Shown here: piece by piece, positions 1 through 11,336 of the stretch
Layout: every line of letters begins with the position of its first letter
Position numbering within the stretch: the stretch's first letter is position 1
NCBI GenBank assembly: GCA_051294375.1
Contig: CM119264.1
Coordinates: 5,935,621-5,999,620 of the forward strand
Direction of reading: 5' to 3'
Length of the DNA: 64,000 nucleotides
Origin: Paraspadella gotoi
Lineage: Eukaryota > Chaetognatha
Notes under the pieces: generated by a model
Told to the model about the DNA's origin: nothing
The model's database searches: none
The model's input: only the letters and a program-made list of their open reading frames with translations
Position numbers and translations under genes: made by a program

Positions 1-2225
1 ATATTAGAGAATCTGCAATTGGTACCAACTGAAACTCAAAAAAAGTAAAAAAAATATTTAGTATTCCTACTCAGTGACTCAGTATGCCTCTATTAAATCT
101 TTTTTCATTTCTGAATTCATTTCAATATATTAATGTCAATTGCTGAGAAGTCCAAAGTTCTTGTTCAGGTCTATTATGACTTGATCAATGGTCATTTTAA
201 CGTCTGTGATGATGAAATTTCGTTTTCTTTTGTTCCTGGATACAAATTTTAAGGGTTTTACGAATTTTCTTCAATTTTAATGGTTCATCTAAGACTGGAC
301 AAAATGCCAAAAAGAAGAACCTGGATAAACTGCAAAGCATTTTCTAATTTACATAATTTAAATTAAGACCTAAAGATTCAACAAAAACGCGACAAAAAAA
401 ATTATTAAAAAAACATTTTATCGGTTAAAAAAACGCAGCGATACGATATAGAAAATTATTATCATTACGTTTTCATTTTGGTGAAAATTTTCACAGCTCC
501 GCAAAAATTCAGAAACTCATCTCCTAAAACGAGACAGTTCTATGCTCCGGCAACGGTTCAAGCACGACCAATTGTCAGAGATCAATGATCTCAAATGCAT
601 TTAAAACGAAAAAAGTTAATGCTTTTAACTCTGATATTAAATCATATCTGCATAGAAAATGAGTCAGGAGGAAATGATTATGAACGTGATGTCCTCTTCC
701 AATGATCTCGTCTTCATCTAAAACAAACGCGTTCTATTTTCGATAAAAAATATAACTTATTAAATCTAATATGTATAGAAAATAGATTTTTTGAAGTTAA
801 AAAAATAGAGAATTTCTCTAAAGGGGGTCTTGGCGTTTCGTCGTAACAAAATACTTGCTTACTGCTTAATAACGAAAAAGAAGAAATTTTTTTTTTATCC
901 AAGAATATATTGTTAAGAAATTCACTCTGAAAGGAATAAAGTATAAACGAACAAGACCGCCACAGGATTAAGAAAAACTGAGTATTTTTTTTACTTTTAG
1001 CACCAGTTCAACGCCAACAATCTACAGTAAATAGTGAACTATTTCTTTACAATAGATTTGTGAAAAAGTTAAACTATTTGCAGTATTCATCTTGGTTTCA
1101 TTTTTAGGCTTACAGTTGGTAAAACAAGCATTATCTGGGTAATCCTTTGTTAACTAATTAATTTTAAGCCCGTTCGTAAAATTAATCCCTCGCAGTGACT
1201 AAATTACTTAAATGTAGCGCTGGAAATAAAAATGAAATAAAATAAAATCTCGAAAGGCTTATTCTTATGTACTATACGTAGTCGCAATGATTGACAGCGA
1301 ATTGGTAAAGATGAATTGACAAAAGGACATTTAACTGCAACATCAATGGGCTAAAGCTAAATTTATTCCTCCTTCAAAATTTATCACTGTTTTCTGTCTA
1401 TCAAGGCCAGGCACGTCTTGCGTAGCTGATCCACTGGGCCTGCCACCAGGGTAAAACTTATAAGGCGAGAAAAGCGAATTTCAAAAACGCTGGCAAAATA
1501 AGTCAACAAAATCTAGACCAAAAGCCGCAAAACATTAATAAAGGCAGCTTAGAAATTAGTCCCAATAATAACCGATGGGAGAGTGGGGCGAATTCAGTGG
1601 AAAAGCATTTTTTATTCAAATATTAAAACAGGGCAGTTCCGTAAATCCAAAAGCCATTCTTTCAGAAATTAAGATAATTGTGATCTAATTTTCATATTTT
1701 AATTTACCGAATTTAATTTACAATATTACTGTGAAATAGTAAAAATTAAAAATGTTATTACGCCATTATTAAGTTGCAACAGCTAGACCTCTGGTGACAC
1801 ACGGTGAGAAATACAATACACTATAAGCACAATGCTTATAATATGTAAGGAGAGTAGAAGTTATGTAGGTTAATGATTAGCTCAAAAAAAATTCTTTTCC
1901 CAGAGGGTAATTGGTGAGGCGAGGAATTTCCCAAAAATCTTAAGATTGCCGGCGTTGCTTTCAGAAAAGACAAAAAACGGAGTCATTGAAAGAAGAAACC
2001 TCTTTTCTCACAATTGAAAAGAAAAATTATAGAATAAGGCCCGTTTATATTTCGTTAGTCAAAACATTCACAATTTTTTAACAATCACTCTCTCCTTAAA
2101 TTGTGATATAGGCGACAACAAAATGACAACTTTATGATCAGCCTTAATTTAAAACTACAAAGACTTACTTAATAATCCTTAAAATTTTACTATCTGCTTT
2201 GTAAATTTTACATAACTACAATTAT

Positions 2226-2269
<44 letters not shown>

Positions 2270-2627
2270 AACCAAAAACAAAAACGTTTAATAATAAAGT
2301 GATGAATTTTAAAAAAGGAAACGTTTTGTAACGACTTCATGAGACGCAAAGGACGTCACTGTTTCGAGAGAATTAACAAAACTGAATTCGAGTAACTAAA
2401 TACTACTATCTTGACTCGTCGAAAAAAAACCTATTGTAGCTAGAATACAATATCATCGACAAAAAGACGAGAAGCCACACACGTTGGTTTCTCTCCGCTC
2501 ATCATCACAAAAAAAGTTTCGGATTCTTTTAAACTTTAAACTACGACGACCGACGAAGCAGGATGATTTTTAATTGCGAGTTTTTAGTTTTGTTTTTGTT
2601 TTTTTTTTATGTCTTCATTTGGTAGAC
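1..2627. other. AT-rich gene-free region
   Basis: I see no reading frame with coding character on either strand. The stretch is AT-rich and low in complexity, with a tract of about 40 consecutive A residues near 2228-2268. It lies downstream of the eRF3 stop codon, so its right edge should hold the eRF3 3' UTR and polyadenylation site, which I cannot place exactly. Confidence 0.6.
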
Positions 2628-5600
2628 TTAATCGCTTTCCGAATGTTCGTGAACCTTCAACACCTGAAACAGAATAGAAATCAGTCATTTTCGTACTAAC
2701 TGATATCTATTTCAACAATACGCCTTACCTTTCCCATGGCGATCGTCTTGCCTTCGTCCCTCAAAGTGAATCTCCCCATCTGCGGAAAATCCTTGAAGGC
2801 TTCGATGCAGATGACGCCGCCCGAGACTTCGAACTATAGGAGGAGATTTCAAAGGGTAAGTCCATCTTCTTGGAACACTGTCTCGGCAAGCTCATCTGAT
2901 CACACTGAAAAGTTTCACCTGTACATTGGCTACGCTGCCTTGCTTGATAAAGCGCGGACGAACTTTTCCTTTCTCCACTTTTTCGCCTTAGGGAAATAAG
3001 GGAAACAATTAAGGGTAAATATTAACATTAAAAGCCTGAGTACTAACGACTGGCTCACCCGTCTTGGGATCGATTGTTGAAACCAAGGCTCGAATCTCCA
3101 CCTCCTCCGCGGCCGCGTTGATGTGCATCACCGCCTTGAAACCCGAGCAGATGATCGACTTGTACTCAAGAATCCGAACCTGAAAATTCATTAATTCATT
3201 CAATGGAGTTGAAAATTTAGTAATAATAAATAAATGTAATGCTCTTCAAAAAGTAGTACAGGAAACTACAGAAACCAGAGCGTTAGTTTAAAATAAAATT
3301 ACTCACCTGCGCGACGAATCGATTGCCGACTTTACAGGGATCCTTCGGATCACAAAGAACGAATCCAGGTGACACATCTTCCTCTTCTATGTTCTTCAAT
3401 TTCAACTTGACGTTGTCGCCCGCTACAGCGCTGTCCGTCTGGAATCATATATTTAATCATTAAATTGATCCGTTAATAGTCAAAGCGAGAGTTGTCACAA
3501 TTAAAGCGACAGTTACCAAAAACTCACCTCCTCCTCATCAGACCAAATCTGCATGACTTCAACGCTGGCTTTGTTGGGCATCATGAGGATCGTTTGTCCC
3601 TTTTCCAAAGAACCAGATTCGATCTTCCCCATCACAATAGTCCCCATGTCCCGGTATCTACAACGAAACAAAATAAAAAAACTGGTTAGAGACAAATTAT
3701 GACAACTTTAGTTGGAAAAAAATTCAGGGATTATAAGAAAAAGGGGTAAAGTAGAAATTTTCCCTTAGATCACCTGTCGATAATGGGCATTCTCAGAGAC
3801 TTGTCCATCCCCATCCTTTCAACGGCGGGCAAGTTGTCCAAATACTCGAGGAGGCACGGGCCGGAATACCAGTTACAGAACTTAGGCCCAGGAGGTTCTT
3901 TGAGAAAGGCTCCCGTTAGACCTTGTGGAAAACGAAGAGAAACGAAAGAACGTAGAGAAACGAAAATAGTTTTCGGTAAAAAACATAGCCAAGACTTAAA
4001 AAGTAATAATCAAAACTCCGGCAACTAACAACTCACCAGAACAAGGGATGAATTGTACATCACGTTTCGGATTGAAGCCGCACTTTTTCAAAAACGGCGT
4101 AAGCTGATCTTTCACTTCATCATATCGGGACTAAAAGTCAGACATTCGAATTAATTGCACGGTAAAATTAATAACGTTAATAAAATAAACCGAATGCAAG
4201 AACGAAAAAAGAGTTGCGTTTTTTTTTTACCTGATCCCATTCCACAGTGGGGTCATCCATCTTGTTGATCAAAACGACCAGCTTGTTGACTCCCGCGGTT
4301 TTAGCAAGCATAGTGTGCTCCTTAGTTTGACCCCCGCGCTCAAAACCAGTTTCGAACTCGCCCCGCCTGTTCGAGAAGGTAAACAAAGAGCTTATTGCAG
4401 TTCTTGAAATAAGCGAGAAAAGATAACGGGTGTTTTCCCTCACCTGGCGGAAATGACGAGGACGGCGACGTCGGCCTGCGCCGTTCCCGCGATCATATTG
4501 GGGACGAAACTCTTGTGACCCGGAGCGTCGAGGATCGTGAAATGCTTCTTTTCCGTTTGGAAGAACGCGCGGCCGCACTCCACCTGGAGGTCGCGAAAGG
4601 GAACACGATAATGACGAAAGACGCAGTAGTAACTAAAAAGCTAATCCAATCAAGTTGACCAACCGTTTTCCCCTTGTCCCGTTCCTCTTGATTCGTGTCC
4701 AGCGCCCAGGACAAGTACCAAGTTTCTCGATTCTTCTCTTTGGCTTCACGTTCGTACTTTTCCAGCGTCCGTTTGTCCACCATTCCCGTGAGGAACATAA
4801 TGTGGCCGCCAATTGTAGATTTCCCTGAAAGAAGGTGGCAAGAGTTAGAAAAGAGTAGAATATAAGAAAATAGACGATCATCACTGACCAGCATCGACGT
4901 GACCGATGAAGATGACGTTGAGGTGATCCATCCTCGGTCCCTCCGACTTTTTCCTCTCCTTTTCCTTTTTTCTCTCCATCTTCACCTTCTTCGATGAGTC
5001 GTCCTCTTCGTCGTCCTGGCGAAGATAAGATTCGTTTGTACTACATTTTGAAATACTACACATATATTAGTTGTACCAATTTTATATGTTTATGCAATAA
5101 AACTACTCGACTAAAAAACCAAATTACTTTCGCTGATTTTATTCGCCTAAAAAACTGAAAAAAAAATACGAACAAAATTTCCCAACGAGTCGCCAACTGG
5201 AATAAAAAGAAACCCGGTTGCCAGTCGCTCACGCTCCCGGTCTCGAGCAAAAATGTTTTGGCTTTTTAATTAAGAAAAAAATAACCGGAAGCAAAAAATG
5301 ACCGAAAGGAAAATAAAAAGATCAATTGTGGAAAACAAACATTTTTTAAAACTTTTTATTAATTACTGCAACGAAGAGTAAAAGAAAAGTAAATTTGCAC
5401 TGATACACAAAAAATATGTACATATATGAATAAAAAAATGTTAAAAGCATAAGGATCGTCGCAATCGCATAAGAAAAATCTGGATTGACGACAAATTTTG
5501 ATACTAAAAAAATCAAATTTGAGAAAAAGAAAAAAAAATTATAAACAAAGAAAAATTATATTTTGCGATTTGAGAAAAAAAAATTTATAAACAGAAAGTA

Positions 5601-7453
5601 CCAAGAAAAATTAAAGTTACAGTTTCTGAAAACAAAAAAAAATTCATTGTCAAAAAGTAAACTGATCAGTAAACGCAGCCCCTGAAAAAAAAACGTAATA
5701 AAAACCCGATGTTGCGATACAAAATGATAACATGCATGAATGCGATGCCTAATTTTACGAGTTCAATCCTAATTCAATTTTTTTTTGTAATAAAAATGCA
5801 GAGAAAGAGAGAAAAAAAGAAAAATCAAAAGGCAGCAGCAGAAAAGATAAAAAAAGAAAGTGCCCCTGCAGAGCCAGCTGCAGAGAAAGAAATCAAAATG
5901 CAGCAGCAGAAGCAGCAGGAGAAAAGAAAGAAAAGAAAGTGCCCCTGCAGAGTCAGCTGGAGAGAAAGAAATCAAAATGCAGCAGCAGAAGCAGCAGGAG
6001 AAAAGAGATAAAAAGAATAAGCCCCTGCAGAGCCAACTGCAGACTCGTTTTTTTCCCTTTGTCTATGAATCAGTGACTAGGAAAAAGAGAGAGGGAGAGA
6101 GACATGTAATTAAAAGAGAAAAGAGAGAGAGAAAGAAATATAAATAAAAGAGAAAATTTGTTTGTTTTGATAAAACGTAAACAAAACATATTTAATAACT
6201 GTCCAGACTCAATTTTAAGCAAATCGATGATGAGAAGTTGTATATAAATTTTCAGCTTCATACACCAAATTTAATCATAAAAAAGGTGATCTATAATTTG
6301 GAACGCCGCCGCCGACAACGACGACGACAACGACGCCACTTATGCGCAAAAGCGTTACAATATCGTCGGAAACGCTAAGCGATTGCGACGATAAAAAGTA
6401 AAGAGTCGGGACACTGACTTGATTCTCAGAAACGGCGCCCGATCCGGCGCCAGAACCGGCGCCCTCCTCCTCCCAACTCTCCGGTGCGAGAGGCGTGGGG
6501 CGAGCGACGTCGCCCGTGGGTGAGACGGCGGAAGATGAGGAGGCGGAGGAGTCGGTGACGCAGACGGCGTCATCTGAGAAGCGGATGAAGGAGATGAATA
6601 AAGCGAAAGAGTAAAAAGTCAAAATCCGTCCAGGACCCACCGTTTCGGCTGACGTCGCCGTTGAGTTCGAAATTGTGGTCCGGTCGCGTCGTCGCCGGAG
6701 TTGGCTGAGACGCGTCGCCGCCGCTTGCCGTTGCTGCTGATGGAAGAAGAATTTAGGTACAACCTTTTTTTTTCTCAATTGTCTGATTATGTAGGCATTA
6801 AAGAAATTATCGAATCAAACATACTATACATTGTATATAGAGGATGTGCGGTTTACATATTATATAATATATACTATATATGTAAACTTACCCGCTCGGG
6901 TATTTTCTGACTGTAGAGTAGACGGTCCATTGTGAGCGGGAGAATTGGCGGTATCTCGAGACTCTGGATGACTTGGCGGGGACGACGACGACGACGAAGA
7001 AGACGGGGCTTGGCGGTTCGGAGAGGATCGAGGCGGGATCCCGGACATCAGATTTGGAGGAGGTTGATTAGGAGCAGGCGGTGGCATGTGATTCGGCCGA
7101 TGAACCGGCGAGATACCTTGAGAAAGCAGGATGTACTTAAAATGCGAGGAATGGGACGAAAATATCGCTACAAACAGAAAACAGACCTGGGGGTGTGTTG
7201 GCTGCAAACAAAGGCACGAACGCGGGAGCGTTTGCATTAAACGTGAAGGCAGGAGCGTTGGGGTTGAGGCCGCCGCCGCCGGCAGCCCTCGGTCCGCTGC
7301 TGCAAGGTGATGAGAAGAAAAATAAACCTTTTCTATATTTTACATTTCCGATGAATATTAACCTCACTATTCTTGTCGCCACCTGTGAAAGGGAGATGCC
7401 GTGCCGGAACCGGCGGAGCTGTCATCGTCCCAATTGTCGGGCGTGTGATTCAT
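2628..7453 (-). CDS. GSPT1: eukaryotic release factor 3 (eRF3), translation-termination GTPase
   Basis: eRF3 is the cytosolic GTPase that works with eRF1 to release the peptide at stop codons. I assemble 17 exons: 7383-7453, 7187-7299, 6892-7116, 6641-6736, 6419-6573, 4889-5015, 4664-4824, 4444-4583, 4231-4366, 4037-4130, 3774-3921, 3528-3657, 3307-3438, 3059-3179, 2919-2986, 2729-2833 and 2628-2663. Phases agree throughout and give 685 aa. The N-terminus has two overlapping PAM2 motifs ([19 protein letters not shown], about residues 35-53) that bind poly(A)-binding protein. A Pro/Ser-rich linker follows, then a charged Lys/Glu stretch and the GTPase domain: GHVDAGKST P-loop, DAPGH, and NKMD. 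Domains II and III end in a short tail. The start ATG opens [11 protein letters not shown], like the vertebrate N-terminus. SERGEF lies 286 bp upstream on the same strand. Confidence 0.95.
5850..6050. repeat. 78-bp minisatellite inside an eRF3 intron
   Basis: About two and a half tandem copies of a roughly 78-bp unit containing CCCCTGCAGAG and CAGCAGCAGAAGCAGCAGG occur in the 1.4-kb intron between eRF3 exons 5 and 6. Copies differ at only a few positions. The array is open in more than one frame on the plus strand, but it lies inside a spliced intron of a minus-strand gene, so I treat it as a repeat and not a gene. Confidence 0.75.
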
Positions 7454-7739
7454 CGTCGCTCGTTTGGAAGAATTTGTCTTTTTGCTGTGCGAAAACGCGA
7501 AGGCAAAGTCTCTGCCCCCAAAATCGGCTCCTCGAGTCGATTGCACGAAAAAAAAATCTCGAGGTGTAAACTCAGGAGCAGTTGGATCGCATTTAGCGGC
7601 GCGAATGATTCTAATTACGAATAGAAGCTGGATGGCTGGAAATGCATGGCAAAGACAACAACCAATTAAATATGTAAATGTTTGAAAACATTAAAAGCAA
7701 CGGTCTTGAGTAATACAAAATGAATTCAACCCCGGGTCT

Positions 7740-9559
7740 CTACGTAAGGACTTCGGCGACCGCGAAAGAATGACCAAAACCCGCGCCGATTTTGACCCAT
7801 CGAATTAATGAAGGTTTGATTGGCTTTCGTTCGTCACCTTCTCCGGCTTTATCTTCGACGTTAAACCAATTAACTCTACAGGGAGCGATGCGGTTCTCCT
7901 CGTCTCCGGCGCCGCACATTCCGTGCTCGTTCCAACCGAAGGAAAAGAGACTCCCTCGGGCCGTGAGGACCATCGAGTGTTCGGAGCCGCATTGAACTCG
8001 CGTCGCGAAGTCTCCGCCCGAATTCTCATCGCCGGGAAGCTGGACACGCGTCGGACGAGGATCGAAGTCGCCGGTGGAATTTCTCCCGAGTTGACCATAA
8101 CAGTTGCGACCCCAACTGATAATAAAGAAAGTGCTTTTTTCGAAATGAAAAAATGAAATCCAGGAATGAAAATAATCAACCTATAAATCTCCCCTTTGCT
8201 CGTCCTGAGCAAAAGGTGCGTCCAGCCCGACGAAACTTCCTCAACGTCGCCGAACGGGCAACCAGAGAGGATCGTTGGCTCCTCGGCTAACGCAGTGCGT
8301 CCAGGATCGAGCCCGAGTTGCCCGAATCTATTGCAGCCCCAAAGAACCACCAGCGCGCGTCGCCTGACTCCCGAGGCCGGCAAGAGCAGCCCAGAGTGAA
8401 AGCTTCCGGCAAAGAGTCGAGCCTCGGCCGAGACAGTCGCGGAAGAGTCTTCGGCGGCGAGGGCAGCGTCAACGACGTCCCGAACGCAACGAAACCCAAA
8501 GGCTTTTGCCGGCCGCCGCTCCGCCTCATCGGCGCCGCGTCCGAGTTGGCCGCGCCGACCGGCGCCGCACATCATAACGCAACCGGGACTGGTCACGACG
8601 AGAGAGTGGCGCAACCCAGCGGCGACGCTAACGACTTTTTCGATGGAACTCGATGTGCCAGAATGACGCTGGCATTGTGGAGTGACGTCGATCGGGCGAT
8701 CGGCCAATGAGATGCTGGAGGCGACGCCAAGTTGCCCAAAGGCGTTCGATCCGAAGGCGAATAACTTGCCGTCAACTGAAAATTTTTTCCCCTTCGTTAT
8801 GACCAATCAGTCAATTATTTTTTATCCTTGTTATGATTTCTTCCTTTACCCGAGACGGCAAGCGTGTGATCCCAACCGCAAGCGACGCTCACGATTTTCT
8901 GGCGGAAATTGGTTGTCGACAGCGAGAGGAAATTAGCGAGAGACTTCAAGGTCGTGGAATCCGACTCCACTGCCGCGACATATTCATCCGGCGTCTCTCG
9001 CTCCCCAGATTCTTCGGTTCGCGGAGTCGCCGCGTCTCCGGCAGAAGCGCCGGACTCAGAGGGAGTCGAACGCCTCCTCGACGATTCGCATCGGCTGCGT
9101 TGACGTTGTCTGGGCGATCAAGATCAAGTCGATCAGGCGGAGCGATGGTTACTTTAGGTACTACATGCTAGTCGATTCTAATATTTAGATTATAGTTCAA
9201 GCTTCTAACCATTTCAACTAAACTTGACGCGAACTCACCTTTTCTCGCTTTGACCCAATCCTAACTGGCCTCTGTCATTGAGACCGCACATCGCCAATGA
9301 GCCGTCGACGAGGATGACGAATGAGTGACCGCCTCCGCCACCAATCTCTGCCGCCGACGAGAGGCTACCGTTGGCGTCGTGCAGTCGGAACCGCTCCGGC
9401 GCCAGAACATCGTCGGTGTGAGCCTGGCCTAGTTGACCGTAACTGTTCGCCCCCTTGATTCGACGGGGATCACGTCAAGTCAAGAATTGGGCGAGCGCGC
9501 TTATGGAAGCGAATTCGAATCACACAACTCACCCAACTTAGGAAAATCTGTCCAGACAT
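7740..9559 (-). CDS. SERGEF: SERGEF / DelGEF, RCC1-repeat protein
   Basis: This is an RCC1-type beta-propeller protein related to the secretion-regulating exchange factor DelGEF. The exons are 9533-9559, 9239-9453, 8850-9109, 8181-8775 and 7740-8115, and they sum to 490 aa in one frame. Family hallmarks are GANSYGQLG in the first blade, CGWDHTLAV, SGWTHLLLRT, CGSEHSMVL and GWNEHGMCG near the C-terminus. The first exon codes for nine residues (MSGQIFLSW). I chose that start because it restores WGANSYGQLG across the junction in phase 0. Exon 3 carries a Ser/Arg/Glu-rich insert of about 60 residues between blades that I do not recognise from vertebrate SERGEF. In vertebrates the protein binds the exocyst regulator DelGIP1 and influences secretion. 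True exchange activity is uncertain. Confidence 0.9.
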
Positions 9560-9834
9560 TTTTCTCTCCGTTTTTCTCCCCAGACTTGACCATAGCAAGA
9601 AAGTTTAATATTAAACTTATCCTAAATAAAAGCGAATAAAAAAGGACAAAAATAAAGCGGCGAAAAAAAAATAAAATCTTGACTATGATATGCAAAATGC
9701 TATATCGGTTTTAGGCGGGCAAGCCCCGAACTCCAAAAGCATAAATATTTTAAAGCAACTATTTAAGTGTAAGCACAAAATCGATATTATATTTTAGTAA
9801 TGCTTCAGAAACCTAGAATAAATTAAAAATCTTA

Positions 9835-11046
9835 AAAGTATCGTGATCTCGCCAGACGTTACTATCAAAGAAAATTAATGAAAACATCCGAAAAAAGACG
9901 AATGATTGATGAGATAACGAATTATAGATGTAATAGTAATTGATTGATTGATAAAATAGTAATTAATTGATGATATAATAGTAATTTAATTGATGTAATA
10001 ATAATTGATTAATTGATATAATAATAATTGAGTATAATAATAATTAATTGATATAATAATAATTTATTAATACAATGATAACCAATTATTGATGCAATGA
10101 TAACCAATTATTGATGCAATGATAACAAATGATTGATACAATGATACCATTAATGATACAATGATAATCATTCATTGATGCGATGATAGTCATTCATTGA
10201 TGCGATGATAGTCATTCATTGATGCGATGATAGTCATTCATTGATGCGATGATAATCATTATGATGCGATGATATCATTCATTGATGCGATGATAGTCAT
10301 TCATGATGCGATGATAGTCATTCATTGATGCGATGATAGTCATTCATTGATGCGATGATAGTCATTCATTGATGCGTATGTCATTATGATGCGATGATAG
10401 TCATTCATTGATGCGATGATAGTCATTCATGATGCGATGATAGTCATTCATGATGCGATGATAGTCATTCATTGATGCGATGATAATCATTCATTGATGC
10501 GATATATCATTCATTGACGCGATGATAGTCATTCATTGACGCGATGATATCATCATTGACGCGATGATAGTCATTCATTGACGCGATATGTCATCTTGAC
10601 GCGATGATAGTCATTAGCATATGTCATCATTGACGATGATAGTCATTCATTGACGCGATGATAGTCATTCATTGACGCGATGATATTCATTTATTGATGC
10701 GCGATAGTCATTCAGTTGCACGATAAGCATTCGTTGACACGATAAGCATTCGTTGACACGATAAGCATTCGTTGACGCGATGAGTCATTCATTGTAAATA
10801 AAATATGCGTGTATGAGTGAGAGAGAGAGGAAAATGAGAGAGAAAAAAAAGGAGAGAGAGAGAGAGAAGCTGGACAGCCGCTGCAGAGCTTATTAGAAGC
10901 TATATCTAAATTTTTAGCTTCCGATAGTTACACACTTTTACAATTTCCAGTGGTAAAAAAGCGTGACAACGATGATAACGGTCACAAAGAAGCAGAAACG
11001 ATCCAACATCACGCCATGACGGCCTTAGGCGACTGTGAGATAAAAA
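9835..11046. mobile_element. non-autonomous inverted-repeat element, copy 1, minisatellite-expanded
   Basis: The left end reads GTGATCTCGCCAGACGTTAC and the right part ends in a degraded inverse of it. Between them are a TGAT-rich array, a GA-rich tract, and a right segment with CACTTTTACAATTTCCA then AAAGCGTGACAACGATGA. The same order recurs at 51158-52235 and 59624-60765, which defines a dispersed family. No transposase reading frame is present, so it must be mobilised in trans if it still moves. It sits in the spacer between SERGEF and the damaged methyltransferase gene. Confidence 0.75.
10080..10790. repeat. 22-bp minisatellite (GATGCGATGATAGTCATTCATT)n
   Basis: Dozens of near-identical units of GATGCGATGATAGTCATTCATT run head to tail, drifting from GATGCAATGATAACCAATTATT on the left to GACGCGATGATAGTCATTCATT and CGATAAGCATTCGTTGACA on the right. 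Many units lack one to several bases. The related transposon copy at 59624 has only a few such units, so the array expanded inside copy 1. Confidence 0.9.
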
Positions 11047-11336
11047 CATGGAACTCGTATGTTATTTGTAATGAATATTGAAACAAAGTATACTGCGGAT
11101 TAGTCTTAGTAATAAATTATTCCTTTCAACTAAAATAACGAAATTCAATGCCTTGAAATAAAAATAAAACTAATCAAAATTATTATGGTTTAGATTTAAG
11201 GAATGTTTTAATGGGCTTGTCCATGAAGTTGTTATCACTCAACATTTATTATGAACATAAAAATTCATATTAGGAACTCAATTTCGGAAACTTTTGCGGG
11301 GAAAAGTTCATTTAATTTTAGTCTTTTAATGACGGC

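Noticed and set aside
714-902. 62-codon minus-strand frame in the first kilobase
   Set aside because: AT-rich codons, no motif, and no splice context. It is expected by chance in such sequence.
5709-6147. Plus-strand Lys/Gln-rich open frames near 5.7-6.1 kb
   Set aside because: They come from the 78-bp minisatellite in an eRF3 intron. They are low complexity, open in several frames, and have no conserved motif.
8833-9171. Plus-strand open frame of 112 codons over SERGEF exon 3
   Set aside because: It is the antisense shadow of a GC-rich exon. The minus strand carries conserved RCC1 motifs and phase-matched splice sites.
10080-10790. CRISPR-like array of short repeats
   Set aside because: Units are directly adjacent with no unique spacers and show gradual drift. 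It is a minisatellite in a eukaryotic genome.
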